Positions 56,678 through 64,000 of a stretch of 64,000 bases of DNA are shown piece by piece (position 1 is the stretch's first letter; each line of letters opens with the position of its first letter). Made by a program: the position numbers and the translations under genes. Where the stretch lies: positions 124,001-188,000 of the forward strand of contig NZ_FTNT01000004.1 of the NCBI RefSeq assembly GCF_900156495.1, read 5' to 3'. This DNA is from Williamsia sterculiae. Its GTDB lineage: Bacteria; Actinomycetota; Actinomycetes; Mycobacteriales; Mycobacteriaceae. The notes below the pieces were generated by a model. It searched no databases and was not told the origin of the DNA. It saw only the letters and a program-made list of their open reading frames with translations.

Positions 56678-57795
56678 GCCGCACCGCGCGCTCGTCGCAG
56701 GATCGGCCGTCGCGGTGCAGGATCGAGATCGGCCAGTACCGCGCCGGCAGCCCGTCGCAGCGGAGAACGGGGACCCAGTCTCAGTCCACGCGCCTCGACG
56801 CGGCCGGCGAGACGCGGTTCCGGACGCATCGCGGCGAGTATGGGCAGATCCACCGCGTCGGCAACCTGGGCGGCACGCAAGCCACCCGGCGCCGGGCCGC
56901 GAACGACGATGCCGGCCCGTGCACCGTGACCGATCACCCCATGTGCCACAGCACGGGTGGCCGCGACGGCGCCGACCGCGGCTACCGTCACCACGACCAC
57001 CAGGTTCACCGTCTCCACCACCGCACGGACGAGGGCGTCGGCGCGGCGCGGCAGGTCCACGACAACCAGGTCGCCACCCACCCGGCCGGCCTCGATGGCG
57101 GCGAGTACACCGTCGATGTCGAGCTCACGCCGCCGCTCGGGCCGTCCTGCAGACAACACCAGCAGGCCGTCGTCGACCCGTGGAAGCGCCTCATGCAACG
57201 CTTCGGCGACCACCTGGCCACCTCGAAGGGTGAGGTCCGGCCACCGCAGCCCCGTGACGTCCTCGACCCCGAGGGTCAGGTCCACTCCCGCTCCCAGATC
57301 GTCGACGTCGACCACCAGAGCACCCGTGTCGGCCTCGGCAGCGACCAACCCCATCGCAGCGGCCATGGTGGTGGCCCCGGCACCACCGTGACCCCCGATC
57401 ACCGCGACCGTGGACCCATGTGGGCGCAGCGGCGTACGGATCCGGCTGAGCGCCTGCACCAGTCGCCGTTCGTCGTCCGGCAGCCGGAACGCGTGTTCGG
57501 CACCGAGAGAGACGGCGTGATGCCAGATCTCGGAGGTGGCGTCGCCGCCGTCCACGACGATCACTCCCGGTCTCCGGGGCAACCCCGCCGCGGCCAGCAC
57601 GGAAGCGGACGAGTCGTCGACGACGATCGCGTCCGCCTCGCCCCACAGGCGACGACAACCACCCGGATCCGCGCTCACCGAGCGGTATCCGGCGGCAGCG
57701 GCACAACGACCGACGTCATCGGTCAGTTCGGGGGCGACCAACGCGAGCAGGAGTTCAGGCACGAGGTCGATCGTGCTCGCGAGGAACCGCGACAC
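56674..57795 (-). CDS. ssd: Ssd, septum-site/CpaE-like ParA-MinD family ATPase
   Basis: 373 residues from the GTG at 57795. An N-terminal receiver-like half without clear phospho-acceptor, then a MinD/ParA-like domain whose P-loop is GGHGGAGATTMAAAMG (Lys of the deviant Walker A is absent, as in CpaE/Ssd) and VVDVDDLGAGVDLTLG. In M. tuberculosis Ssd (Rv3660c) affects septum formation and heads the tad cluster, as here. The frame is open to 57858, giving 394 residues; GTG at 57762 (V33) is also possible. Confidence 0.88.
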   Translation of the reverse strand: MSRFLASTIDLVPELLLALVAPELTDDVGRCAAAAGYRSVSADPGGCRRLWGEADAIVVDDSSASVLAAAGLPRRPGVIVVDGGDATSEIWHHAVSLGAEHAFRLPDDERRLVQALSRIRTPLRPHGSTVAVIGGHGGAGATTMAAAMGLVAAEADTGALVVDVDDLGAGVDLTLGVEDVTGLRWPDLTLRGGQVVAEALHEALPRVDDGLLVLSAGRPERRRELDIDGVLAAIEAGRVGGDLVVVDLPRRADALVRAVVETVNLVVVVTVAAVGAVAATRAVAHGVIGHGARAGIVVRGPAPGGLRAAQVADAVDLPILAAMRPEPRLAGRVEARGLRLGPRSPLRRAAGAVLADLDPAPRRPILRRARGAA

Positions 57796-57885
57796 TGTTC
57801 CCGCGCCGTGATCTGTGGAGGAATCCAGGAGCTGTGCACAACTGCCCGCGCCGACCACAATGGCCAGGACAGGCCTCAGATAGAG

Positions 57886-57970
57886 GACGACCCCGGCCAG
57901 GGGGGGAGGAGGCCAGGGTCGTCGCGTTTCAGCCCCGGGGGGTCGGGCTGAAAGCCCCGGTTGAACCGGG
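57886..57970. other. Three consecutive strong hairpins/dyads upstream of ssd
   Basis: Dyad 1: GACGACCC-c-GGCC (57886-57898) with GGCC-a-GGGTCGTC (57911-57923). Dyad 2: TTTCAGCCC (57927-57935) with GGGCTGAAA (57945-57953), perfect. Dyad 3: CCCGGTT-G-AACCGGG (57956-57970), perfect. On the minus strand they would lie in the ssd leader; on the plus strand just upstream of the putative RNA promoter. Confidence 0.7.
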
Positions 57971-57978
57971 TACTACGA

Positions 57979-57990
57979 ACTATACACACT
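57979..57990 (+). promoter_or_regulatory. -10 region for the structured RNA
   Basis: ACTATACA at 57979-57986 offers a -10 hexamer (TATACA or ACTATA) just before the proposed RNA 5' end at 57991-57993. A TTGAAC at 57961-57966 is too close (12-14 bases) to be an ideal -35 box. The mirror TATAGT on the minus strand could serve ssd. Confidence 0.45.
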
Positions 57991-58307
57991 GTCGGGCTGT
58001 CGAACGCAAGACCGGATCACAACTCGGCCAACGGCTCGGACGGGGATCAACGACGGTGTTCTCGCAGCGTGACAGGCCCGTCCGCCACGACCCGACACGT
58101 ACCGGGCAGGTCTGTGCGCACCGGGAAAGCATCGCGCAGACAGTTCCGCATGGACGCATCAAGTGGTCCAGGCGCTGATCTCGACACGCCTCGATCAGGG
58201 GGTTGATGTGATGCACATCACGGTGTACAACAGTGGATACGGAAGTACGGACGGCCAAGCCAGATCCGGAGGAGAAGGATCCGGCTCCTGTTCGACCACT
58301 TCCCGGC
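57991..58307 (+). ncRNA. Probable Ms1/MTS2823-like structured RNA
   Basis: Ends pair over long range in three collinear helices: GTCGGG (57991-57996) with CCCGGC (58302-58307, one G-U); TCGAAC (58000-58005) with GTTCGA (58290-58295); CCGGATC (58012-58018) with GATCCGG (58278-58284). Internal hairpins include CTGATC/GATCAG (58175-58198) and TGATGTG-ATG-CACATCA (58204-58220). No coding frame. Beside ssd and divergent from it, as MTS2823 is next to Rv3660c in M. tuberculosis. Length near 317 bases agrees with the roughly 300-base family. Sequence identity to Ms1 was not checked. Confidence 0.65.
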
Positions 58308-58575
58308 ACGGGTACCAAGCACCCACGCGCAGCACGCCGCGCAGGCAGAAAGTGTTGTGAACCTGCGACACCGCGTCATCTGAATCGACGGTCGGACCCT
58401 TGGGCGGGACCACGACGAGACGGACCACGGTGAACCGCCGAGGTTGTCCCACACAACCCACCCCGCACGCTTGGTAACTTCGGACCCGTGCTCGCGGGCG
58501 GCAGTCCGGCACCACGACGGTGGTCCGGGAGGCCGCCCGCAATATTGTGTGCGACAGCCGTTCCGATCGCCGACT

Positions 58576-59325
58576 TCAGCGCGCCGCGTCCGCGATGGCC
58601 CTGGCCTCGTCGGCCCCGGAGCTCAGCGCGACGGAGCACAGCAGAATCCATCGGGTCAGCGCGTCCGGGTCACCGCTGGTGAAACCACTGACGTCCGCGC
58701 GGTAATCGGACAGCCGAGCCAGCCATGTCACCTCGGGCACGCCCAGATTGTGCGGATCGAGGCCCGTCGCGGCGCACACCAGACGTGACGCCGCCCGCGC
58801 CACCACCCCGTTGCCCTCGACGAACGGTTGGATCGACAGCAACTCACCGTGTACCACCGCGGCCAGCACCGGTGCCGGTACCCGAGTTGCCCCGGTGACC
58901 AGTTGAGCGAGCAGGTCGAGTCGCTCCCCCACCCCCGGTTCCGGTCGCGGCCTGCCCAACACGTCGGGGTCGTCGACCAGATCGGCCGCCGCGAGCACGT
59001 GCAGACGGGCCAGGGTCTGCCGCGGGGCGCGGGTCCAGGTGGACAGGTAGCCGCCCAGACTGCCCGGGTCGAGCGCTTGGGCCACCCGCATCGACCCGGC
59101 GAGCACCGGATCATCGATCACCCCGTCGCGGGTGAGGTCACCGCGTGCACCCTCGATCGCCGCAGAGCTTCGCCCCGCACGCCATGACGCCTCGGTGGCG
59201 GTCTTGTCCCAACCGCGCAGGTTCACCGGATGGCGGTGCGCGGCAGCGAGTGCGTCACCGGCGCGCGCCGCCGCCTCGGCGACTCCGGGCAACTCGGCCA
59301 ACGGGGCCAGCGGATCAGTGGTCAC
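58576..59325 (-). CDS. Fic-domain protein with degenerate active site
   Basis: 249 residues from the GTG at 59325 (open to 59364). Fic fold: helical domain with the motif QPFVEGNGVVAR (Gln166-Arg177) in place of HPFxxGNGRxxR, so the catalytic His is Gln and the first Arg is Val. An upstream SAAIEG (Ser54, Glu58, Gly59) fits the inhibitory [ST]xxxE[GN] motif. Fic enzymes add AMP or other groups to proteins; this one probably does not do so by the standard route. Corresponds by place to Rv3662c, between the RNA and dpp. Convergent or neighbouring genes do not suggest a partner. Confidence 0.8.
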   Translation of the reverse strand: MTTDPLAPLAELPGVAEAAARAGDALAAAHRHPVNLRGWDKTATEASWRAGRSSAAIEGARGDLTRDGVIDDPVLAGSMRVAQALDPGSLGGYLSTWTRAPRQTLARLHVLAAADLVDDPDVLGRPRPEPGVGERLDLLAQLVTGATRVPAPVLAAVVHGELLSIQPFVEGNGVVARAASRLVCAATGLDPHNLGVPEVTWLARLSDYRADVSGFTSGDPDALTRWILLCSVALSSGADEARAIADAAR

Positions 59326-59371
59326 AGCCGACCAGCCTAGGCAGGGGCGACCATCGGCCACCACTGCGGTC

Positions 59372-61072
59372 TCATCCCGCGCCGAGCAGTGACCGTCCGG
59401 GAATGGCGTCCAGCAACCGTCGGGTGTAATCCTGCGTCGGATTGTCGAACACCGAGTCGGTGTCCGCGTACTCCACCACCGCGCCCTGCTCCATGACCAC
59501 CACGTTGTCGGCGATCTGCTTGACCACGGCGAGATCGTGGGTGATGAACAGATACGTCAACCCCAGATCCGCCTGCAGTTCGTTGAGCAGACCGAGGATC
59601 TGCGCCTGCACCAGCACGTCGAGAGCCGACACCGCCTCATCGCAGACGATCAGCTCGGGTTCGAGCGCAAGGGCCCGGGCGATCGCCACGCGCTGCCGCT
59701 GACCACCGGAGAGCTCGTTGGGGAAACGCTTCATCACCGAACTCGGCAGCGACACCTTCTCCAGCAGATCCCGAACGCGAGCCTCCCGCTCCTTGGTCGA
59801 GCCGATGCCGTGAATCCGGAGCGGCTCCTCGATCACCCGGTAGATCGAGAACAGCGGGTCGATGGAGCCATACGGGTTCTGGAATATCGGTTGCACCCGC
59901 CTACGGAAGGCAAGTGCCCCCTTGCCCTTGAAGCTCCGCACGTCGGTGCCGTCGAACCGGACGTCCCCCTTGGTGGGTGGGAGCAGGCCGAGAACCATCT
60001 GCGCCACGGTGGACTTACCCGAACCCGACTCCCCCACGATCGCGGTGGTGGTGCCGCGCCGGATCGCGAAGGAGACGTCGTTCACGGCGAGCAGGGTTTT
60101 CGTCTTCCACGGCACGCTGCCGCGAATGGGGAACTCCTTGTGCAGGTGGTCGACCACCAACAGCTCCCGGCGTGCGTCGTCGGACGCTTCCGCGTCGGCG
60201 ACCTCCGTCGCGTGTTCCACCACCTCGGCCCGCACGTCGGCCGCAGACAAGCGCTCCGAGGCGAGAGACGGCGCTGCGGACACCAGACGCCGGGTGTACT
60301 CGTGTTGCGGGTTTCGCAGGATATCCAGCGCCGGACCCGATTCCACGACCTTGCCGCGATACATGACAACCAGGTGCGACGCACGCTCGGCGGCGAGCCC
60401 GAGGTCGTGGGTGATCAGCAACACCGAGGTACCCAGTTCCGCGGTCAACGAATCCAGGTGATCGAGGATCTGCCGCTGCACGGTGACGTCGAGAGCCGAG
60501 GTCGGTTCGTCGGCCACCAACAGCTTGGGCCGACACGACAGCCCGATGGCGATCAGGGCTCGCTGTCGCATACCGCCGGAGAACTCGTGCGGGTACTGGT
60601 TCATCCGCGCCTCGGCGTCACGCATACCCGCCTCGGTGAGCAGTTCGGCGGCCCGCTTCTTCGCGGCCGCCCCTTTGGCCACGTTGTTGGCCTCGAGCGC
60701 CTCGCGCACCTGGAACCCGATCTTCCACAACGGGTTCAGGTTCGACATCGGGTCCTGCGGCACCAGACCGATCGCCGATCCGCGCAGCGCGTCTACCTGC
60801 TTCTTCGATGCTGTGGTCAGATCCGTGCCATCGAAGGAGATGGAGCCCGCGGTCACGCGTCCGGAGCCCGGCAGCAGGTTGAGCACCGCGTTGGCCGTGG
60901 TGGTCTTACCCGAGCCAGACTCGCCCACGATGGCCACGGTCTGACCCGGGTAGATGGTCAGGTTGACACCGGAGACCGCCTCGCTGTCACCGAAAGCCAC
61001 CGACAGATCGGAGACCTCGAGCAAGGGCTTGTCATGGTTCGCGGTGCCGACGGGGTGCGAGGTCTCGCTCAT
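59372..61072 (-). CDS. dppD: Dipeptide/oligopeptide ABC transporter, two fused ATPase domains
   Basis: 566 residues, two complete ABC ATPase domains (about 12-270 and 320-566) of the OppD and OppF types joined in one chain. First domain: GESGSGKTTTANAVLNLLP, SGGMRQRALIAIGL, LLVADEPTSALDV. Second: GESGSGKSTVAQMVLGLLP, LSGGQRQRVAIARAL, LIVCDEAVSALDV. It powers the permeases DppB and DppC encoded just upstream. The start ATG overlaps the dppC stop by four bases. Rv3663c position. Confidence 0.95.
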   Translation of the reverse strand: MSETSHPVGTANHDKPLLEVSDLSVAFGDSEAVSGVNLTIYPGQTVAIVGESGSGKTTTANAVLNLLPGSGRVTAGSISFDGTDLTTASKKQVDALRGSAIGLVPQDPMSNLNPLWKIGFQVREALEANNVAKGAAAKKRAAELLTEAGMRDAEARMNQYPHEFSGGMRQRALIAIGLSCRPKLLVADEPTSALDVTVQRQILDHLDSLTAELGTSVLLITHDLGLAAERASHLVVMYRGKVVESGPALDILRNPQHEYTRRLVSAAPSLASERLSAADVRAEVVEHATEVADAEASDDARRELLVVDHLHKEFPIRGSVPWKTKTLLAVNDVSFAIRRGTTTAIVGESGSGKSTVAQMVLGLLPPTKGDVRFDGTDVRSFKGKGALAFRRRVQPIFQNPYGSIDPLFSIYRVIEEPLRIHGIGSTKEREARVRDLLEKVSLPSSVMKRFPNELSGGQRQRVAIARALALEPELIVCDEAVSALDVLVQAQILGLLNELQADLGLTYLFITHDLAVVKQIADNVVVMEQGAVVEYADTDSVFDNPTQDYTRRLLDAIPGRSLLGAG

Positions 61073-62031
61073 CGGGTACGCGCCTTAGGGTCGAGGGCGT
61101 CGCGCAGCGCGTCACCCATCATCATGAAGCTGAGCACCGTCAGTGCCAGCGCCACAGCCGGATACAGCAGGATCGGGTTGCCCGACCGGAGCAGGTTCTG
61201 CCCGGCCGAGATGTCGATACCCCAGGAGACGCTGGTCGAGGGCAAACCGATGCCGAGATACGACAGGGTCGCCTCGGTGACGATGAACACGCCGAGGGAG
61301 ATGGTGCTGGTCACGATCACCGGGCCCAGCGCGTTGGGGATCACGTGAGCGAACAGGGTTCGTACCCGACTGGCGCCCAACGCCTTGGACGCGGTGATGA
61401 ACTCGTTGTTGCGCACCGAGATCGTCGCACCGCGAGCGATGCGCGCGATCTGTGGCCATCCGAAGACCGCCAGGATGGTGACCACCGTCCACACGCTACG
61501 GGTGGTGAACATCTGCATGATCACGATCGCCGCGAGGATCAACGGGAGTGCGAAGAAGATGTCGGTGATCCGCGAGATCAGGACATCGAGCCAGCCGCCG
61601 AAGAAACCGGCGAACACACCGAGCAACCCACCGACCACGAACACCAGCAAGGTGGTGCATACACCGACCACCACCGACGACCGGGCCCCGTGGATGGTGC
61701 GGGCGTAGATGTCGCAACCTTGCAGGTCCGTGCCGAACCAATGTGCGCCACTGGGTTTCAGCAGGCTCGCGCCACCGGAGCACAGCCGCGGATCCTGGTG
61801 CGCGAACAGGCCGGGAAACAGGCAGACCAGGATGACCAGCAAGATCATCAATGACGACACGATGAACAGCGGGCGGCGACGCAGGTTGTGCCACGCGCCC
61901 TTCCAGAAACCGGCGGCCGCATCGGGATCGTCGGTCACGGTGTCGACGGCCATCACCTCGGTCTCACCGGGGCCGGCGATGAAGCGTTCTTGACCGACCT
62001 TGGGGAGCCGGGCGGTGTAGGGGTCAGACAT
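61069..62031 (-). CDS. dppC: Peptide ABC transporter permease DppC
   Basis: 320 residues. About six hydrophobic helices, N-terminal OppC_N-type segment (NLRRRPLFIVSSLMILLVILVCLFPGLFA) and the cytoplasmic EAA loop (ITASKALGASRVRTLFAHVIPNALGPVI). Forms the channel with DppB. Overlaps dppB by 8 bases and is coupled to dppD by ATGA. Rv3664c position. Confidence 0.95.
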   Translation of the reverse strand: MSDPYTARLPKVGQERFIAGPGETEVMAVDTVTDDPDAAAGFWKGAWHNLRRRPLFIVSSLMILLVILVCLFPGLFAHQDPRLCSGGASLLKPSGAHWFGTDLQGCDIYARTIHGARSSVVVGVCTTLLVFVVGGLLGVFAGFFGGWLDVLISRITDIFFALPLILAAIVIMQMFTTRSVWTVVTILAVFGWPQIARIARGATISVRNNEFITASKALGASRVRTLFAHVIPNALGPVIVTSTISLGVFIVTEATLSYLGIGLPSTSVSWGIDISAGQNLLRSGNPILLYPAVALALTVLSFMMMGDALRDALDPKARTR

Positions 62032-62950
62032 AACGAATCCTCGGATCGATGACGGCGTAGAGGAGGTCGACGACGAGATTGGCGATCAGGTAGATCAACA
62101 CCAACACCGTCACGATCGAGACCACCGTGGGGGCCTCGCCGATCTGCACGCTGCGGAACACGGTGGAACCGACACCGTTGATGTTGAAGATGCCCTCGGT
62201 GACCACCGCACCGGCCATCAGGGCGCCGAGGTCGGCGCCGAGAAAGGTGACCACCGGGATGAGAGAGTTACGCAGAATGTGCACCATGACCACTCGTGGC
62301 CGACCGAGTCCCTTGGCCGTGGCGGTACGCACGTGGTCGGAGGTGGCGTTCTCCGCGATCGACGAACGGGTCAGTCGCAGCACGTAGGCGAAGGAGGTGG
62401 ACGCCAACACCACCGCCGGCAGCAGTAGGTTCCCGATACCGTCCCGACCGCCGACGGTGACCGGCACCAGACCCCATTTCACACCGAGCAGGAACTGGGC
62501 GATGAAGCCGATCACGAAGATCGGCACGGCGATCACGATGAGGCTGACGACCAGGACCGTGCTGTCGAACAGACCGCCCTTGCGCAGACCGGCGATCACA
62601 CCGAACACGATGCCGAAGACGGCCTCGATGATCAGGGCCATGACGGCCAACCGGATGGTGACCGGGAACGCCTGTTGCATCACGTCGAGCACCGGACGCC
62701 CGGAGAAGGATGTACCGAAGTCGAAGGTGAATATGCCCTTGAGGTAGTACCAGTACTGGGTGAAGAAGTTGTCGTTGAGGTGGTACTGCTCGCGGATCTG
62801 ATCGCGGACCGCGGGAGTCAACGGTCGGCCGCCACCGAGGGCGGCGGTGGGATCGCCGGGCAGTTTGTACACCATGAAGTAGAGCAGCAGCGTGGCCCCG
62901 AAGAACACCGGGATCAACTGCAGGATGCGTCGGATCGTGTACCAGACCAT
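62024..62950 (-). CDS. dppB: Peptide ABC transporter permease DppB
   Basis: 308 residues. N-terminal VWYTIRRILQLIPVFFGATLLLYFMVYKLPGDPTAALGG is the DppB/OppB signature, then about five more helices with the EAA loop (RTATAKGLGRPRVVMVHILRNSLIPVVTF). The 93-base gap to the binding-protein gene upstream holds no clear terminator, so the four genes probably form one dppABCD transcript. Rv3665c position. Confidence 0.95.
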   Translation of the reverse strand: MVWYTIRRILQLIPVFFGATLLLYFMVYKLPGDPTAALGGGRPLTPAVRDQIREQYHLNDNFFTQYWYYLKGIFTFDFGTSFSGRPVLDVMQQAFPVTIRLAVMALIIEAVFGIVFGVIAGLRKGGLFDSTVLVVSLIVIAVPIFVIGFIAQFLLGVKWGLVPVTVGGRDGIGNLLLPAVVLASTSFAYVLRLTRSSIAENATSDHVRTATAKGLGRPRVVMVHILRNSLIPVVTFLGADLGALMAGAVVTEGIFNINGVGSTVFRSVQIGEAPTVVSIVTVLVLIYLIANLVVDLLYAVIDPRIRYV

Positions 62951-63043
62951 GCAGAGGTCACTTTCTGTTCACACGCACAGTTCAACCCACCGAACCCCGG
63001 TCGTCGACAACGACGACCGGGGACCAGCGGGGAGATGCGATGT

Positions 63044-64000
63044 CTAGCTCTTGGTGATGTTCTCGTAGTCGGGCAGACCCGACCAGGTGATGGTCGCCTT
63101 GACCCCGGTGTTCACGCCGGCGTTGTTGACGTAGTCCCACATCGGGATGACCGGCAGATCCTTCATCAAGATCTGCTGCGCCTCGCCGACCTGCCTGTAG
63201 GAAGCGTCGGCGGACGACTCACCCTCGGCCTCACGGATCTTGGCGTCGAACGCCGGGTTGCTGTACCCCGCGTCGTTGGAACCACCACCGGTCACGAAGA
63301 TCGGCTCGAGGAACTCCAGCATGGACGGGTAGTCACCCTGCCAACCCGCACGGAACGCGGTCTGGATCGACTTGTCGTTGATCTGCTGACGTAGCTGCTT
63401 GAAGGTGGGGACACCCTCACCCTCGGCGTCGATCTTCAGGGTGTTCTTGATGCTGTTGGCCGCCGCATCGATCCACTCCTTGTGGCCACCATCGTAGTTG
63501 GAGCTGATGATGAATTTGCCCGACCACGGGGAGATGGCGTTCGCCTGGTTCCAGAGCTGGACGGCCTTGGTGGGGTTGTATTCCAGGGCGTCCGAACCCG
63601 GCAGGCTGCCGTTGTACCCGGGCAACGACGACGCGGTGAAGTCCTTTGCCGGCTTACGCGAGCCCTGGAAGATGTTGTCGGTGATCTGCTTCCGGTCGAC
63701 GGCCGCCGAGATCGCGGCGCGGCGCAGCTTGCCTTCTTCACCGCCGAAGTGCGCGAGCCGCTCCGGGATGGTGATCGTCTGGTTCTGCGCGGTCGCCTTG
63801 TCGATCGCCCGGTCGCCGAGGTCCTTCTTGTAGGTCCGCAGCGCACTGGTGGGGATGGTGTCGAGCACGTCGAGGTTGCCGGACTGCAGATCCGCGTATG
63901 CGGTGTCGAAGCTGGTGTAGAACACCACCTCGAGACCCTTGTTCTGAGCCTTGTTCTCGCCCTGGTAGTCCGGGTTCGGTTCGAGATCGGCCTTGACGTT
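63044..64000 (-). CDS. dppA: Peptide-binding protein DppA, C-terminal part (cut by right edge)
   Basis: 318 residues of an ABC substrate-binding protein family 5 (SBP_bac_5) extracytoplasmic protein that captures peptides for DppBCD. The frame is open at the right edge, so the signal peptide and N-terminal lobe are outside. Seen: LQSGNLDVLDTIPTSALRTYK, KLRRAAISAAVDRKQITDNIFQGSRKPAKDF, GWQGDYPSMLEFLEPIFVTGGGSNDAGYSNPAFDAKIREA and the end VIPMWDYVNNAGVNTGV, typical of the family. First gene of the dpp operon. Rv3666c position. Confidence 0.93.
   Translation of the reverse strand, partial: NVKADLEPNPDYQGENKAQNKGLEVVFYTSFDTAYADLQSGNLDVLDTIPTSALRTYKKDLGDRAIDKATAQNQTITIPERLAHFGGEEGKLRRAAISAAVDRKQITDNIFQGSRKPAKDFTASSLPGYNGSLPGSDALEYNPTKAVQLWNQANAISPWSGKFIISSNYDGGHKEWIDAAANSIKNTLKIDAEGEGVPTFKQLRQQINDKSIQTAFRAGWQGDYPSMLEFLEPIFVTGGGSNDAGYSNPAFDAKIREAEGESSADASYRQVGEAQQILMKDLPVIPMWDYVNNAGVNTGVKATITWSGLPDYENITKS

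Noticed and set aside
57961-57986. TTGAAC plus TATACA as a complete sigma-70-type promoter for the RNA
   Set aside because: The spacing is 14 bases at best, too short, so only the -10 region was recorded.

Overview
The window is a GC-rich actinobacterial chromosome segment, most likely from Gordonia or a close mycolic-acid relative (Mycobacteriales). The support is gene content and order. pknG, ackA, pta, fgd1 and a fadE7-like gene recall the M. tuberculosis Rv0400-Rv0410 region. The block from about 42.3 kb to the right edge (DNA polymerase III delta', adenylyl cyclase, topA, cspA, MrfA-like helicase, tad genes, ssd, dpp) recalls Rv3644c-Rv3666c. Genus assignment is inference; no 16S rRNA gene is present.

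Layout. 1-7.7 kb: 3' part of pknG, a YjbR-like protein, a small P-loop kinase, a 13E12/DUF222 HNH protein, then ackA-pta on the minus strand (overflow acetate metabolism). 7.8-16 kb: a GT39 membrane glycosyltransferase with a Gly/Met-rich region, a TetR regulator, an EamA exporter divergent from a LysR regulator, a 55-bp tandem repeat directly behind that LysR gene, fgd1 (F420 redox) and a two-component system. 16-24 kb: an exported DUF1800/DUF1501 pair, an ABC exporter behind a MerR-type promoter, an acyl-CoA dehydrogenase, DUF202 and an HSL-type esterase. 24-33 kb: a giant Pls/PosA-type NRPS-like membrane protein, DoxX, an M1 aminopeptidase and dTDP-rhamnose genes rmlC-rmlA divergent from rmlB. 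33-41 kb: regulator/effector pairs (TetR-MFS, LysR-NDH-2-like, TetR-amine oxidase), each with a visible inverted repeat, plus a CoA-transferase and MgtC. 41.2-42.3 kb: a gene-poor stretch with one small secreted protein and one possible tiny membrane protein, ending at tRNA-Thr(CGT). 42.5-53 kb: information-processing genes. 53-58 kb: a compact, translationally coupled Tad-type secretion operon ending in ssd. 58-58.3 kb: a probable Ms1/MTS2823-like structured RNA. 58.6-64 kb: a degenerate Fic-domain protein and the dppDCB(A) peptide importer, cut by the right edge.

The strongest non-coding observation is the structured RNA candidate at 57991-58307. It has three collinear helices that pair its two ends, lies beside ssd as MTS2823 does in M. 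tuberculosis, and has a -10-like box just upstream. Other items worth follow-up are the four-copy 55-bp repeat, the MerR-type operator in a 20-bp spacer before the ABC exporter, the Pls/PosA-type synthetase, and the Fic protein that lacks its catalytic His. Several genes appear to be leaderless, with a -10 box 7-8 bases before the start codon.
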